NCBI RefSeq assembly: GCF_019083805.1
Contig: NZ_JAHRDV010000010.1
Coordinates: 48,715 to 112,714, forward strand
DNA length: 64,000 nucleotides
Direction: 5' to 3'
From: Acetobacter estunensis
GTDB taxonomy: Bacteria > Pseudomonadota > Alphaproteobacteria > Acetobacterales > Acetobacteraceae
Of this stretch, positions 9,535-18,173 are shown one piece after another. The notes under the pieces are model-generated. The model saw only the letters and a program-made list of their open reading frames with translations, did no database searches and had not been told where the DNA came from. Position 1 is the first letter of the stretch. Each line of letters starts with the position of its first letter. The position numbers were made by a program, and so were the translations under genes.

Positions 9535-10268
9535 CCGTTCGTTACCTCCGATTCGATCCCGCTGATCAGATCCTTGTCGTGCTTCGCCGCTTCCATGGCT
9601 TGCGCGATGAGACGACTTTCATTGCTGCGGAGAAAAATCAGCACCCATATGCCGATGATGACCGCCACCGCGCCCACGCCCCATGCGATGGGACCGGAGA
9701 GCTTGGTCGCGGCTTGTCCAAGAAAATAGGCTCCCATGCTGTAGCCACCGGCCCAGCAGAGTCCGCCCAGCGCATTGTGCAGGAGAAACGTGTGCCAGGG
9801 CATGCGGTTCGCCCCTGCCAGAAGTGCTACGAACACCCGCAGCACCGCAATGAACCGACCGAAAAACACCACCACACCACCATGGCGACGAAAAATGTAG
9901 CGCCCCAGAAGAATGCGATCCGCCGTCAGCCCCACATATTTTCCATAGCGATGCAGGAACTTGAATCCGAAAATATGGCCGATCAGATAGCCGAAATTAT
10001 CGCCCATGATCGCGCCCGTCACACCGGCCACCACCACACCATAGATGCTCAGGTGATGGGTAGTGGCACAGAGAATGGACGCTCCGATCAGCAGGCTTTC
10101 CGCTGGCAACGGAAAACCCATGCTCTCGAGCATCACCACGACCCCGATGATGCCGTAACCGTAATGCGAGAGCAGTGTTTCAAGATAATGTAGCAGAAGG
10201 ATACATCCTGAGAGCGGAGCGGAACTCGTCAGGAACCGTCTGGACACCTCCCTGTCAAGCCTGCACAT
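9531..10268 (-). CDS. DedA-family membrane protein
   Basis: Polytopic inner-membrane protein of the DedA/SNARE-associated family, implicated in lipid-carrier flipping, membrane potential and envelope integrity. The 245-aa protein has the family features: an N-terminal helix around YGYGIIGVVVMLESMGFPLPAE, GDNFGYLIG, and the basic R-rich FFGRFIAVLRVFVALLAG segment, then C-terminal helices. The ATG at 10268 is preceded by GGAAG; longer frames would run into the divergent peptidase gene. Alternative starts inside the first 20 residues remain possible. Confidence 0.85.
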   Translation of the reverse strand: MCRLDREVSRRFLTSSAPLSGCILLLHYLETLLSHYGYGIIGVVVMLESMGFPLPAESLLIGASILCATTHHLSIYGVVVAGVTGAIMGDNFGYLIGHIFGFKFLHRYGKYVGLTADRILLGRYIFRRHGGVVVFFGRFIAVLRVFVALLAGANRMPWHTFLLHNALGGLCWAGGYSMGAYFLGQAATKLSGPIAWGVGAVAVIIGIWVLIFLRSNESRLIAQAMEAAKHDKDLISGIESEVTNG

Positions 10269-10310
10269 CCTGTAGACTTCCGCCCGTTTCCCTGTTTTCG
10301 CGGAGGTTTC

Positions 10311-12281
10311 ATGACCCGACAGCCCGCCCCATGCGGCACCTGGCATTCGCCCGTCACAGCCAAACTCGCTGCAGGGAAAACCGTCACGCTTTCGGCCGTC
10401 GCCACCATGGGAGACGCCGTGCTGTGGCTGGAACGTCGTCCTGCCGAGAAAGGTCGCACAGCCTTTGTGCTGTGGCGCAAAGGGGATGCTCCGCGCGATC
10501 TGACGCCGTCCGATATGGATGTCGCCACGAAAGTCCATGAATATGGCGGGGGCGCTTTCACCGCCCGCGACGGGCTGGTGGTGTTCGCGAATCGCCGTGA
10601 CGAGGACGTGTATGCGCTGGATGTCGCCACAGGCGCGCTGCGTTGCCTGATCCGCGAGCCGGGACTGCGGCACGCGGATTTTGCCCTCTCACCAGACGGC
10701 AAACATGTCTTTGCCGTGCGCGAGGATCATCGCGGCAAAGGCGAACCGCTCAACATGCTCGTGGCCCTGCCGCTGCATGGCGACACTCAACACGACAACA
10801 GCCGCATCCTCGCATGCGGAGCGGATTTCTACTCCTCCCCCACTCCTTCGCCCGATGGCGCTCATCTGGCGTGGATCGAGTGGGACCATCCCGCCATGCC
10901 ATGGACGGCCACACGCCTGTGCGTGGCGCCCCTGAGCGGCTCCACGCCCCTCACCCCTGTCCGCGTGCTGGCGGGCGAAAGTAGCACGCCCGAATCCGTG
11001 ACCGAACCTCGCTGGGCGGACGCACGCACTCTTCTTGCCCTTTCGGACCGTAGTGGCTGGTGGAACCTCTACCGTTTCTCGCTGGACGGCGCGGCCGCCA
11101 CCGCGCTTTGCCCCATGAAGGCCGAAATCGGCCAACCGCACTGGGTCTTCGGCCAGCGCAGCTACACGCTTCTTGCTGACGGCTCCCTTCTCGCTCTGGT
11201 CGTGGAAGATGGACAGACGCGCACAGTACGCCTGACGCGCGGGGAAGAAGGCACCTTCCTCCCCATACCGGTCGATCTGGGACAACCCGATCAATGCCCC
11301 GTGCCCCTTGCAGGAAAAGACTCCGCCTTCGCATGGCTCGATGCCCCGGCAGACGCCGCGTCCGCCGTCGTGACAGGGCACCCCGATCAACCACCACACG
11401 TGCTGCGTCGCGCCACGGAACTGCCCTTCGGGCGCGAGGACATCGCCATGCCGGAGAGCGTGCATTTCTCACTCGACGATGGCGCGACCGGCCACGCCTT
11501 TTTTTACTCCCCCACAAGCCATCGCTACCGTGTGCCCGAGGGTGAACGCCCGCCCCTGATCGTCATGGCCCATGGCGGTCCGACGGCCCGCGCCAATGAG
11601 TCGTTCTCATTCAAGGTGCAATGGTGGACCAGCCGGGGATTCGCCGTGCTGGATGTGAATTACAGCGGCTCGACCGGTTTTGGCCGCGCGTGGCGGGAGC
11701 GATTGGACGGCCAATGGGGTGTGCGTGACGTGGCAGATTGCATCGCCGCCACGCGCCACATCGCCGCATCGGGCCGTGTCGATGCTCGGCGCATCGCCAT
11801 CCGTGGCTCGAGTGCGGGCGGCATGACAGTGCTGGCAGCCCTTGCCACATCCGATGTGTTTGCCGCCGGTGTCAGCCTGTACGGCGTGGTGGATCTGCGA
11901 GCGTTGGCGCAGGAGACTCACAAGTTCGAGTCCCGCTATCTCGATGGTCTGATCGGTCCGTGGCCTGAGGCGGAAGCCATCTACCGCGCCCGCTCACCGC
12001 TTTTCATGGCGGAACATATCCACGCGCCGGTTCTGTTCCTGCAAGGACTGGACGACACCGTGGTGCCGCCCGCGCAGGCCCGCTCGATGGTTGAGGCGCT
12101 GCGACGCAATCATGTGCGCTGCCCGCTGATCGAGTTTCCCGGTGAAGGCCATGGTTTTCGCAGCGAAGACACGCTGACACGTGCTTTCCAGCTCGAACTC
12201 GCGTTTTATGGCGAGATTTTCGGTTTCACACCTGCGGATCTCGATCTGTCGCCACAGGATCTGGCTGCGCTTGCAGGCTGA
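10311..12281 (+). CDS. S9-family prolyl oligopeptidase/acylaminoacyl-peptidase
   Basis: Serine peptidase of clan SC, 656 aa. Residues to about 390 form the beta-propeller that gates access; the rest is an alpha/beta hydrolase domain. The catalytic triad is visible: Ser501 in GSSAGG, Asp582 in GLDDTVVPP and His614 in GEGHGF. There is no signal peptide, so it is probably cytoplasmic and cleaves short peptides. GGAGG stands before the ATG. It is divergent from the DedA gene across only 42 bp. Confidence 0.9.
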   Translation: MTRQPAPCGTWHSPVTAKLAAGKTVTLSAVATMGDAVLWLERRPAEKGRTAFVLWRKGDAPRDLTPSDMDVATKVHEYGGGAFTARDGLVVFANRRDEDVYALDVATGALRCLIREPGLRHADFALSPDGKHVFAVREDHRGKGEPLNMLVALPLHGDTQHDNSRILACGADFYSSPTPSPDGAHLAWIEWDHPAMPWTATRLCVAPLSGSTPLTPVRVLAGESSTPESVTEPRWADARTLLALSDRSGWWNLYRFSLDGAAATALCPMKAEIGQPHWVFGQRSYTLLADGSLLALVVEDGQTRTVRLTRGEEGTFLPIPVDLGQPDQCPVPLAGKDSAFAWLDAPADAASAVVTGHPDQPPHVLRRATELPFGREDIAMPESVHFSLDDGATGHAFFYSPTSHRYRVPEGERPPLIVMAHGGPTARANESFSFKVQWWTSRGFAVLDVNYSGSTGFGRAWRERLDGQWGVRDVADCIAATRHIAASGRVDARRIAIRGSSAGGMTVLAALATSDVFAAGVSLYGVVDLRALAQETHKFESRYLDGLIGPWPEAEAIYRARSPLFMAEHIHAPVLFLQGLDDTVVPPAQARSMVEALRRNHVRCPLIEFPGEGHGFRSEDTLTRAFQLELAFYGEIFGFTPADLDLSPQDLAALAG

Positions 12282-12290
12282 TTGATGCGG

Positions 12291-13922
12291 CTATTTCGTA
12301 ATCATCACATTGGCGATCTGACTGCCGATCTGGCTGAAAGTCGCCTGCAACGATTCTGCATCGGGTGAAACGAAATAGGTGTCGCCGGAGGTGGCGCATC
12401 CTTCCATGAGATTCTGCGTCGTCGTATCGACGGACGATGAATGGTTGAAGAGCAGCACATAGATCGTGATGCCCTGTGCCTTGATATTGGTACACAATTC
12501 GCTGGTGATGGCGTTCAACTGCACGTAAGCGCTGCCAGAGCCGGACGCACCGAGAGTATTGTCTGACAAACGCCCATAAGCCGTCATGTCGCCGTCTCCG
12601 TTGGCATCGGGATAAAGCCCCTGCCCCGAAACGGAGGTCCAGCCATTGGTGCCGTCCGTCATCAGAACAATCACCTTCTGGGTCTTGCCAGTAGCCTGCG
12701 GGAGATCTGCGTCCCCCCACCACCCTTGCCAGTTGGAACTAATGGTCAACCAACCCGCCTGCAAGCCGGTGTTGATCATGGTGCCACCGCGCCAGACCAT
12801 CCGCATGTTGTCGATCGCCGCCAGCAGCGTCGCCTGATCGGAGGTTTCCGGCACGATGGGCTGATAAGGGCAACCCAGATTGGGACCGGTGGCAAACCAG
12901 CCGATCGGGTTGCTTGCGTTCGACGTGTAGATCGAACTGCCGGGATAGGACGGGCTTTCTGGATAATTATAGGTTTCGCTAATACTCGCCGGATTGGAGC
13001 GATCCCAACTGTTATCGCCGGGCTGCTGTCCCTTCGACGGAGACGCGAGAACAACGCTGTTGCCTCCCGACGTATAAGTCCAGCCAAAACGCCCCCACTG
13101 GGGATAGGTGGAGGGATAAATAAAGGCATCGAAAGGGGCTTCGGAGGGCGTCGCATCATCACGATCATGGCCGCCATCGGTGCGTGCCATCATGCAGCCT
13201 TCCCAACTTGTCGGACTGTAAGCTTCTTCATTGAAACTGGAAGACAGCCAGTTTGTGTGGGTGGGACCGAAATTCACAACTGCACCAAAAGGCACGATGG
13301 AAATCCACGTATCCTTCACGCTGTCATCGGGTAACACGGCCTCGATCAGTGCTTTCGCGCCGTCGCGGGTGGCCTGCATGCCGCTGTGACCGAGTGAGCC
13401 GGTGTTGTCGATCACCAGCGCCATCTCCACGCCCGTGGTGGACGCCTGCGCGCTCGCAGACGCTCTGACCGGCAGATCGAACGCATGAGTGTAGGGTATG
13501 ATGCTGACCGTAGCACTCGCCGTCATGCTGACCGTCTTGTCCGACGCTTCCAGCGACGTGATGGTCGCCGCGCTTCCCCCCGGCCCTGTCCCACCGGAGG
13601 TGCCATTACGGGCGAAGTTGAGCCAGAAGACGGCCTGCATATGAGTCGTTTTCGCAGTGGTATCGTTGGAGCGCGCCCCCGCCAGCACAGCCGCATCGAC
13701 CGCGCTCTGGAGGTCGCTCTTGACGACATTCGCCTCTCCCAGCGTCGTGGCGCAGGCGAATGCCATCAGAAGCACGCCCAGACTCAAACCAACGATAGCC
13801 GTGATGCCGCCGCTGCAATCCTGCACCAGAGACCGCACGACACCGCAGGAAAACCGTGCACGGACAGCGCCCCAGATACTCCGCAACAGATGCTGGAAAT
13901 ACTGCCGGCTACGTCCGTTCAT
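12291..13922 (-). CDS. TadG-like pilus/von Willebrand A protein
   Basis: 543-aa membrane-anchored protein of the TadE/TadG type. After a basic N-terminus, GGITAIVGLSLGVLLMAFACATTLG is the single transmembrane anchor, followed by the Ala-rich DLQSAVDAAVLAGA pilin-like stretch typical of TadG. A large vWA domain follows, with MIDAS residues in LVIDNTGS (a DxTGS variant of DxSxS) and a later LMTDGTN. Such proteins belong to tight-adherence pilus systems, but no other tad gene is in the window, so it is an orphan here. AAGG precedes the ATG. Confidence 0.82.
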   Translation of the reverse strand: MNGRSRQYFQHLLRSIWGAVRARFSCGVVRSLVQDCSGGITAIVGLSLGVLLMAFACATTLGEANVVKSDLQSAVDAAVLAGARSNDTTAKTTHMQAVFWLNFARNGTSGGTGPGGSAATITSLEASDKTVSMTASATVSIIPYTHAFDLPVRASASAQASTTGVEMALVIDNTGSLGHSGMQATRDGAKALIEAVLPDDSVKDTWISIVPFGAVVNFGPTHTNWLSSSFNEEAYSPTSWEGCMMARTDGGHDRDDATPSEAPFDAFIYPSTYPQWGRFGWTYTSGGNSVVLASPSKGQQPGDNSWDRSNPASISETYNYPESPSYPGSSIYTSNASNPIGWFATGPNLGCPYQPIVPETSDQATLLAAIDNMRMVWRGGTMINTGLQAGWLTISSNWQGWWGDADLPQATGKTQKVIVLMTDGTNGWTSVSGQGLYPDANGDGDMTAYGRLSDNTLGASGSGSAYVQLNAITSELCTNIKAQGITIYVLLFNHSSSVDTTTQNLMEGCATSGDTYFVSPDAESLQATFSQIGSQIANVMITK

Positions 13923-14015
13923 CTGCCTTCATATCCGGGCAAAACACGTCTGTGTCCGCCTCAAAGAATAAATAAGGAACAGCAGAAACACGAAGATCAT
14001 TAAGAAATAAAAAAA

Positions 14016-14045
14016 GCGGCGCTGGATTCCATGTTCCAGCGCCGC
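14016..14045 (-). terminator. Intrinsic terminator of the cio operon
   Basis: On the minus strand GCGGCGCTGGA pairs with TCCAGCGCCGC (11 bp, perfect) and is followed by a run of T residues. It lies directly after the microprotein gene and ends the cioA-cioB-microprotein transcript. Confidence 0.88.
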
Positions 14046-14051
14046 CGCATT

Positions 14052-14180
14052 TCAACGCGGGATCATCATATGGATGAGTTCCGCGCCTCCCATGACAACC
14101 GTCGTGCTGGCCGCCCAGATCAGGGCGAACCAGCCGAAACGCCGGAGAAATCCCGGCTGTGGGCCGTCGGGTGTCGTCAT
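14052..14180 (-). CDS. DUF2474/CydX-like bd-oxidase microprotein
   Basis: A 42-residue open frame begins 10 bp after the cioB stop and ends just before the operon terminator. The protein has a short basic head (FLRRFGW) and then a single hydrophobic helix beginning with WFALIWAASTTVVMGG. This layout matches DUF2474 proteins, which follow cioB in many proteobacteria and parallel CydX, the small subunit that stabilises cytochrome bd. Role in oxidase assembly is inferred from position and shape. Confidence 0.72.
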   Translation of the reverse strand: MTTPDGPQPGFLRRFGWFALIWAASTTVVMGGAELIHMMIPR

Positions 14181-14190
14181 GGGACCGGTT

Positions 14191-15213
14191 TCAGTGATGG
14201 CTGCCCGCAGCCGTCACCTTGCCGCGGAAGATCCGGTAGGACCAGATCGTGTAGCCGAGAATAACCGGAACAATGATGACCGTTCCCACAAGCTGAAAGA
14301 GCTGACTCGATGGCGGTGAGGACACGTCCCACAGAGTCAGTTTCGGCGGCACGGCGTACGGCCAGATGGAAATACCGAAACCCGACAGACACAGCAGGAA
14401 CCAGCCCAGCACACACGCAAACGGTGTCTTGTGCGCCTCCGGCTGCGATAGACTGCGCCAGAACACGATGGCGAGGATCAGCACCAGAACCGGCACGGGA
14501 GCGACGAACAGAATGTCGGGCATGTCCGTCCAGCGATGCAGATAGGAGACGTGGATCAGCAGCATGAAAGAGCTGATGAGACCGATGGAGATCAGAAACA
14601 GCGGTGCCAGTCTCTTTGCCCAGCGACGGCACTGCTGCTGGAGATCTCCTACCGTGCGCCAGATCAGCCAGCAGGCCCCCAGCAGGGTATAGCCGCACGC
14701 AACCGCCAACCCGCAAAAGATGCTGAACGGCGTGAGCCAGTCGAACGGTCCACCAGAGAACGCATCCTCCGTCACGCTCACACCCTGAATAACGCCTCCA
14801 AGGATTGCCCCCTGACAGAAGGCCGCGATGAAGGAGCCGGCCATGAAGCCGAAATCCCAGAACGCGCCATAGCCATAAGAACGGCCGATCACGCGGAACT
14901 CGAACGCCACACCACGGAAGATGAGCGCGATGAGCATCAGCAGGATCGGCAGATAGAGCGCGGGTAGCAACACGGAATAGGCGCCGGGGAAGACGCCGTA
15001 GAGCACGGCACCCCCAAGAACCATCCACGTTTCGTTGCCGTCCCAGGTCGGTGCGATGGTGTTGATCATCACGTCACGACGGTCCCGGTCCTGCTCAAGA
15101 CCGAAGAGGATGCCGATGCCGAGATCGAAACCGTCCAGCACCACATAGATCGTGATGGCGACGGCGAGAATCACGCCCCAGACAACGGGGAGCCAGTAAG
15201 CGGCCGTATCCAT
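14191..15213 (-). CDS. cioB: Cyanide-insensitive bd-type quinol oxidase subunit II
   Basis: Subunit II of the bd-type terminal oxidase in the inner membrane. The 340-aa protein has the CydB opening (LPVVWGVILAVAITIYVVLDGFDLG), NETWMV, and many transmembrane helices. I start it at the ATG at 15213, preceded by GGGAGG; the frame is open further upstream, but that part lies inside cioA. It follows cioA with a 1-bp gap, and a microprotein gene follows it. Confidence 0.93.
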   Translation of the reverse strand: MDTAAYWLPVVWGVILAVAITIYVVLDGFDLGIGILFGLEQDRDRRDVMINTIAPTWDGNETWMVLGGAVLYGVFPGAYSVLLPALYLPILLMLIALIFRGVAFEFRVIGRSYGYGAFWDFGFMAGSFIAAFCQGAILGGVIQGVSVTEDAFSGGPFDWLTPFSIFCGLAVACGYTLLGACWLIWRTVGDLQQQCRRWAKRLAPLFLISIGLISSFMLLIHVSYLHRWTDMPDILFVAPVPVLVLILAIVFWRSLSQPEAHKTPFACVLGWFLLCLSGFGISIWPYAVPPKLTLWDVSSPPSSQLFQLVGTVIIVPVILGYTIWSYRIFRGKVTAAGSHH

Positions 15214-15214
15214 G

Positions 15215-16633
15215 TCAGTATCCTCCCTTGATCGCCTCGGCCTCATGGCCGTGGGATCTCTGCCCGATGAGATCACCGGTCTCGTCGGGCGCAGGCTCAC
15301 CCAGAACCGGACTCTGACGCAGGGTGCGCACCAACAGGATCAAACCCGTGCCGAAGACAAAGAAGTAACAGACCACGAACGCGGTCATGCTAATGGCCAT
15401 ACTGGGCAGCATGATGGGCGAGACGCTGTGTTCGGTCCGAAGCTGACCGTAGACCGTCCACGGCTGACGCCCAACCTCGGTAGTGACCCAACCGCACAGC
15501 AGGGCAAGGAAGCCGGCCGGTGCCATCAGCACCGCCGCGCGCAGCAAAAGCGGGCTATCATACAACCTGCCGCGCAAACGGGCGAAGAGCGACCACAGAC
15601 CGACGCCGATCATCAGCAGGCCAAGCGCCACCATGATGCGGAAGCTGAAGAAAACGACATAGGAGGGCGGACGGTCTTCTTTCGGAAAATCCTTCAGCCC
15701 CGGCACTTTGCCATCGAGGCTGTGGGTCAGGATGAGCGAACCAAGCAGCGGCACTTTCACCGCATAATTCGTGCGCTCCTCTTCCATGCTGGGAATGCCG
15801 AACAGCAACTCGGGAGCGTGATCCTCCGTCTCCCAGTCGCCCTCCATCGCGGCGATCTTGGCGGGCTGATATTTCAGCGTGTTCAGGCCGTGCATGTCAC
15901 CCGCGACAAGCTGGGCGGGAGCCACGATGGTGGCCATCCACATCGCCATCGAGAACATGACGCGGACCGGCTCGCTGGCTTTCTCACCACGCCTGCGCGC
16001 GGCCAGCATGTGCCATGCCGCCGTCGCGCCCACCACAAAGGCCACCGACAGGAATGCCGCCAGTCCCATGTGCAGCAGACGATAGGGAAAGGACGGGTTG
16101 AAGATGATCGCAGTCCAGTTCTCGGGCAGAAAACGTCCCGTGCCCGGCTCGATGCTGAAGCCCTGCGGAGTCTGCATCCATGAGTTGGAGGCAAGAATCC
16201 ACGTCATGGAAACAAGCGTGCCGAACGAGACCATGCAGGTGGCGGCAAAGTGCAGCCCTTTGCCCACGCGGTTCATGCCGAACAGCATGACACCGAGGAA
16301 ACCGGCCTCAAGGAAGAAGGCCGTCATCACCTCGTAGGACAGCAGCACACCCGTGATCGGTCCGGCTTTTCGCGAAAAGACCGACCAGTTAGTGCCGAAC
16401 TCGTAGGACATGACGAGACCGGAGACGACGCCCATACCAAAGACGAGAGAGAAGACCTTCAGCCAGTAGCGGTAGAGGGAGAGGTACACTTCCCTGCCGG
16501 TTCTGAGCCAGTTTCCCTCCAGCACGACCAGAAAGGCCGCAAGCCCGATGGAGAAGGCGGGGAAAACGATATGAAACCCGACCGTGAAAGCGAATTGCCA
16601 CCGGGCGAGCAACAGAGCGGTCGCAGACGACAT
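15215..16633 (-). CDS. cioA: Cyanide-insensitive bd-type quinol oxidase subunit I
   Basis: Haem-carrying subunit that oxidises quinol and reduces oxygen without proton pumping. The 472-aa protein has the N-terminal ARWQFAFTVGFHIVFPAFSIG with a haem-ligand histidine, the SYEFGTNWS and SMTWILASNSWMQTP segments, and the GRQPWTVYGQLRT motif. The short Q-loop region and length fit the Cio subgroup rather than E. coli CydA. AAGGAAC precedes the ATG. It leads a three-gene operon. In acetic acid bacteria such oxidases help tolerate high aeration and acid. Confidence 0.94.
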   Translation of the reverse strand: MSSATALLLARWQFAFTVGFHIVFPAFSIGLAAFLVVLEGNWLRTGREVYLSLYRYWLKVFSLVFGMGVVSGLVMSYEFGTNWSVFSRKAGPITGVLLSYEVMTAFFLEAGFLGVMLFGMNRVGKGLHFAATCMVSFGTLVSMTWILASNSWMQTPQGFSIEPGTGRFLPENWTAIIFNPSFPYRLLHMGLAAFLSVAFVVGATAAWHMLAARRRGEKASEPVRVMFSMAMWMATIVAPAQLVAGDMHGLNTLKYQPAKIAAMEGDWETEDHAPELLFGIPSMEEERTNYAVKVPLLGSLILTHSLDGKVPGLKDFPKEDRPPSYVVFFSFRIMVALGLLMIGVGLWSLFARLRGRLYDSPLLLRAAVLMAPAGFLALLCGWVTTEVGRQPWTVYGQLRTEHSVSPIMLPSMAISMTAFVVCYFFVFGTGLILLVRTLRQSPVLGEPAPDETGDLIGQRSHGHEAEAIKGGY

Positions 16634-16652
16634 CAGCTCGGTTCCTTAGAAA

Positions 16653-16664
16653 AAACAGCTGTTT
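16653..16664. promoter_or_regulatory. 12-bp perfect palindrome upstream of cioA
   Basis: AAACAGCTGTTT lies 20-31 bp before the cioA start codon, where a bound repressor could block transcription or translation. No matching regulator is known to me, and a short palindrome can arise by chance. Confidence 0.25.
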
Positions 16665-16786
16665 ATGCACTCCATGTATCAGCCATTCACAGGCTGTCCA
16701 TGACATGGAACAATTTTTTGTGATCGCACGTCGGATTGTAGGTACCCGCCGCAGACCCTCGACATTTTATAATATTCATAATTTCA

Positions 16787-16806
16787 TTTATTATGTAAAT
16801 AATAAA
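16787..16806. repeat. AT-rich inverted repeat in the cioA promoter region
   Basis: TTTATTAT and ATAATAAA are perfect inverted copies separated by GTAA, inside an unusually AT-rich patch (about 16760-16807) 150 bp before cioA. It may be part of the cioA promoter or a regulator site. Because it is only A and T its chance probability is not negligible. Confidence 0.3.
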
Positions 16807-16855
16807 AGCCGAAGCGCCACATTTTCCCGTCGGGCACACGAGCACAAACAGACAG

Positions 16856-16874
16856 GTGGGAAAGAAGTTCCCAC
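16856..16874 (-). terminator. Small hairpin after the di-haem protein gene
   Basis: GTGGGAA and TTCCCAC form a 7-bp perfect stem about 20 bp after the stop of the upstream minus-strand gene. The T-tract that follows is weak, so this is a possible terminator only. Confidence 0.35.
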
Positions 16875-16895
16875 TCCCCCTCAGCCTTCCCGTCC

Positions 16896-18086
16896 CTATC
16901 GATCCGTGAGCGTGCGGAGAAAGGCTACAACGGCGTCAATCTCATCGTCAGAGAGTGCCGGTGTCTTGCGACCGAAAGGCGGGTCCATGTTGATGTTGGG
17001 CCAGTAACAGCGGGGAAGATCGTCATACAGCGTCACACCGTGGGGGCCGCGCGCATACCATCGCCCCGGATCGCTGTCGCGCGTGACATAGAACGCCACC
17101 GCCTCACGCAGATCGTGCACAACGCCGTTATGGAAAAACACTTTCCGCTGCGCGACATTACGCAATGAAGGCGTGCGGAACAGACCGCAATACTCCGCCC
17201 GGTCGCGGAAATCGGTCCTGAGTGGGCCGCACAGCCCGAGGTCATGAAAGGCAGAATCGTGGTTGGCGGCGATCTGCCTGTTGCGCGGCACGGCAAGCGC
17301 GATCAGTCCATAATCGGTGAACCGCGGTGGCGAACCATCGCGTCCCGGCGCACTGACATGGCAGGACGAGCAGTTCCCTTTCGCGGGATCTTCGAACAGG
17401 GCCAGCCCGTGAAGCTCCTGCGGCGTAAGTTTTTCCTTTCCCGCCAACCAGCCATCGTAACGACTGGTGAACGGATAGAAAGTCTTCGCCTCCTGCTGAT
17501 AGGCTTCCAGCGCCTCCAGCGCGACAGCGAATCGTGACTCCCCTTTCAGCGCCAGACGGTCCAGCGTCGGGCCGTGGCCAAATGCGGCCAAAGCCTTCTC
17601 CACCGCCGTCTCATTAGGATTCGCCATCTCATCGGGCGAGAGCAGCGGAATACGCGCCTGCACCGCCGTGCGGTCCACACGCCCGTCCCATGTCAAACCA
17701 CCTGTCGGACCGTTGTCCACGCTTTCATCCAGTTCGTCTTCGGACTCGAACTCGTGCTCGGAAAACGCAGGCACGTCCTGAAGGTAAGTGAGCGAGGGTG
17801 GAGCACGGAAACTGGTGCGGGCCATGTCCACACCACCCGGTTGCACCGGGCGCGCATCGGGCGGACCAAAGCCATGCACCGGATCGTGACAGGATGCGCA
17901 GGACACGCGTCCGGAGGCGGACAGGTGGGGATCGCGGAACAGGGCGGCGCCAAGCGCCGTCAACTCCGCCGTTCGCGCCCGCACCTCGGCGCGCGACATC
18001 ACGGATTGGGCGGCAAGCGGAGAGATGCCAAAGACCGTCAGGAGAACGACCAGTCCAGACATAGGCCACGACGCACAGAACTTCAT
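16896..18086 (-). CDS. Di-haem cytochrome c peroxidase-family protein
   Basis: Exported protein of the bacterial cytochrome c peroxidase/MauG family, 396 aa. A signal peptide (cleavage near PLAAQS) is followed by two c-type haem sites, CASCH near the N-terminus and CSSCH in the second half. GGAGGGG precedes the ATG at 18086; an earlier in-frame start adds seven residues without a ribosome binding site. The family reduces periplasmic peroxide or oxidises other substrates; many such two-haem proteins have unassigned substrates. It lies upstream of the cio operon in the same direction but is separated from it by 262 bp. Confidence 0.87.
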   Translation of the reverse strand: MKFCASWPMSGLVVLLTVFGISPLAAQSVMSRAEVRARTAELTALGAALFRDPHLSASGRVSCASCHDPVHGFGPPDARPVQPGGVDMARTSFRAPPSLTYLQDVPAFSEHEFESEDELDESVDNGPTGGLTWDGRVDRTAVQARIPLLSPDEMANPNETAVEKALAAFGHGPTLDRLALKGESRFAVALEALEAYQQEAKTFYPFTSRYDGWLAGKEKLTPQELHGLALFEDPAKGNCSSCHVSAPGRDGSPPRFTDYGLIALAVPRNRQIAANHDSAFHDLGLCGPLRTDFRDRAEYCGLFRTPSLRNVAQRKVFFHNGVVHDLREAVAFYVTRDSDPGRWYARGPHGVTLYDDLPRCYWPNINMDPPFGRKTPALSDDEIDAVVAFLRTLTDR

Positions 18087-18173
18087 GGCCCCTCCGTCCG
18101 GTTGCACGAAAACGGCTTTTCCTTACAACAGACCTGCGCACTCCACGACGCATCGCGTCCGCCTCCCCTCGTC

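Noticed and set aside
10269..10673. N-terminal extension of the DedA frame
   Set aside because: It overlaps the divergent peptidase gene and is not membrane-like.
17574..18173. Long N-terminal extension of the phosphoesterase frame
   Set aside because: The translation is Arg/His-rich and runs antisense to the di-haem protein gene; the signal peptide begins after 18174.
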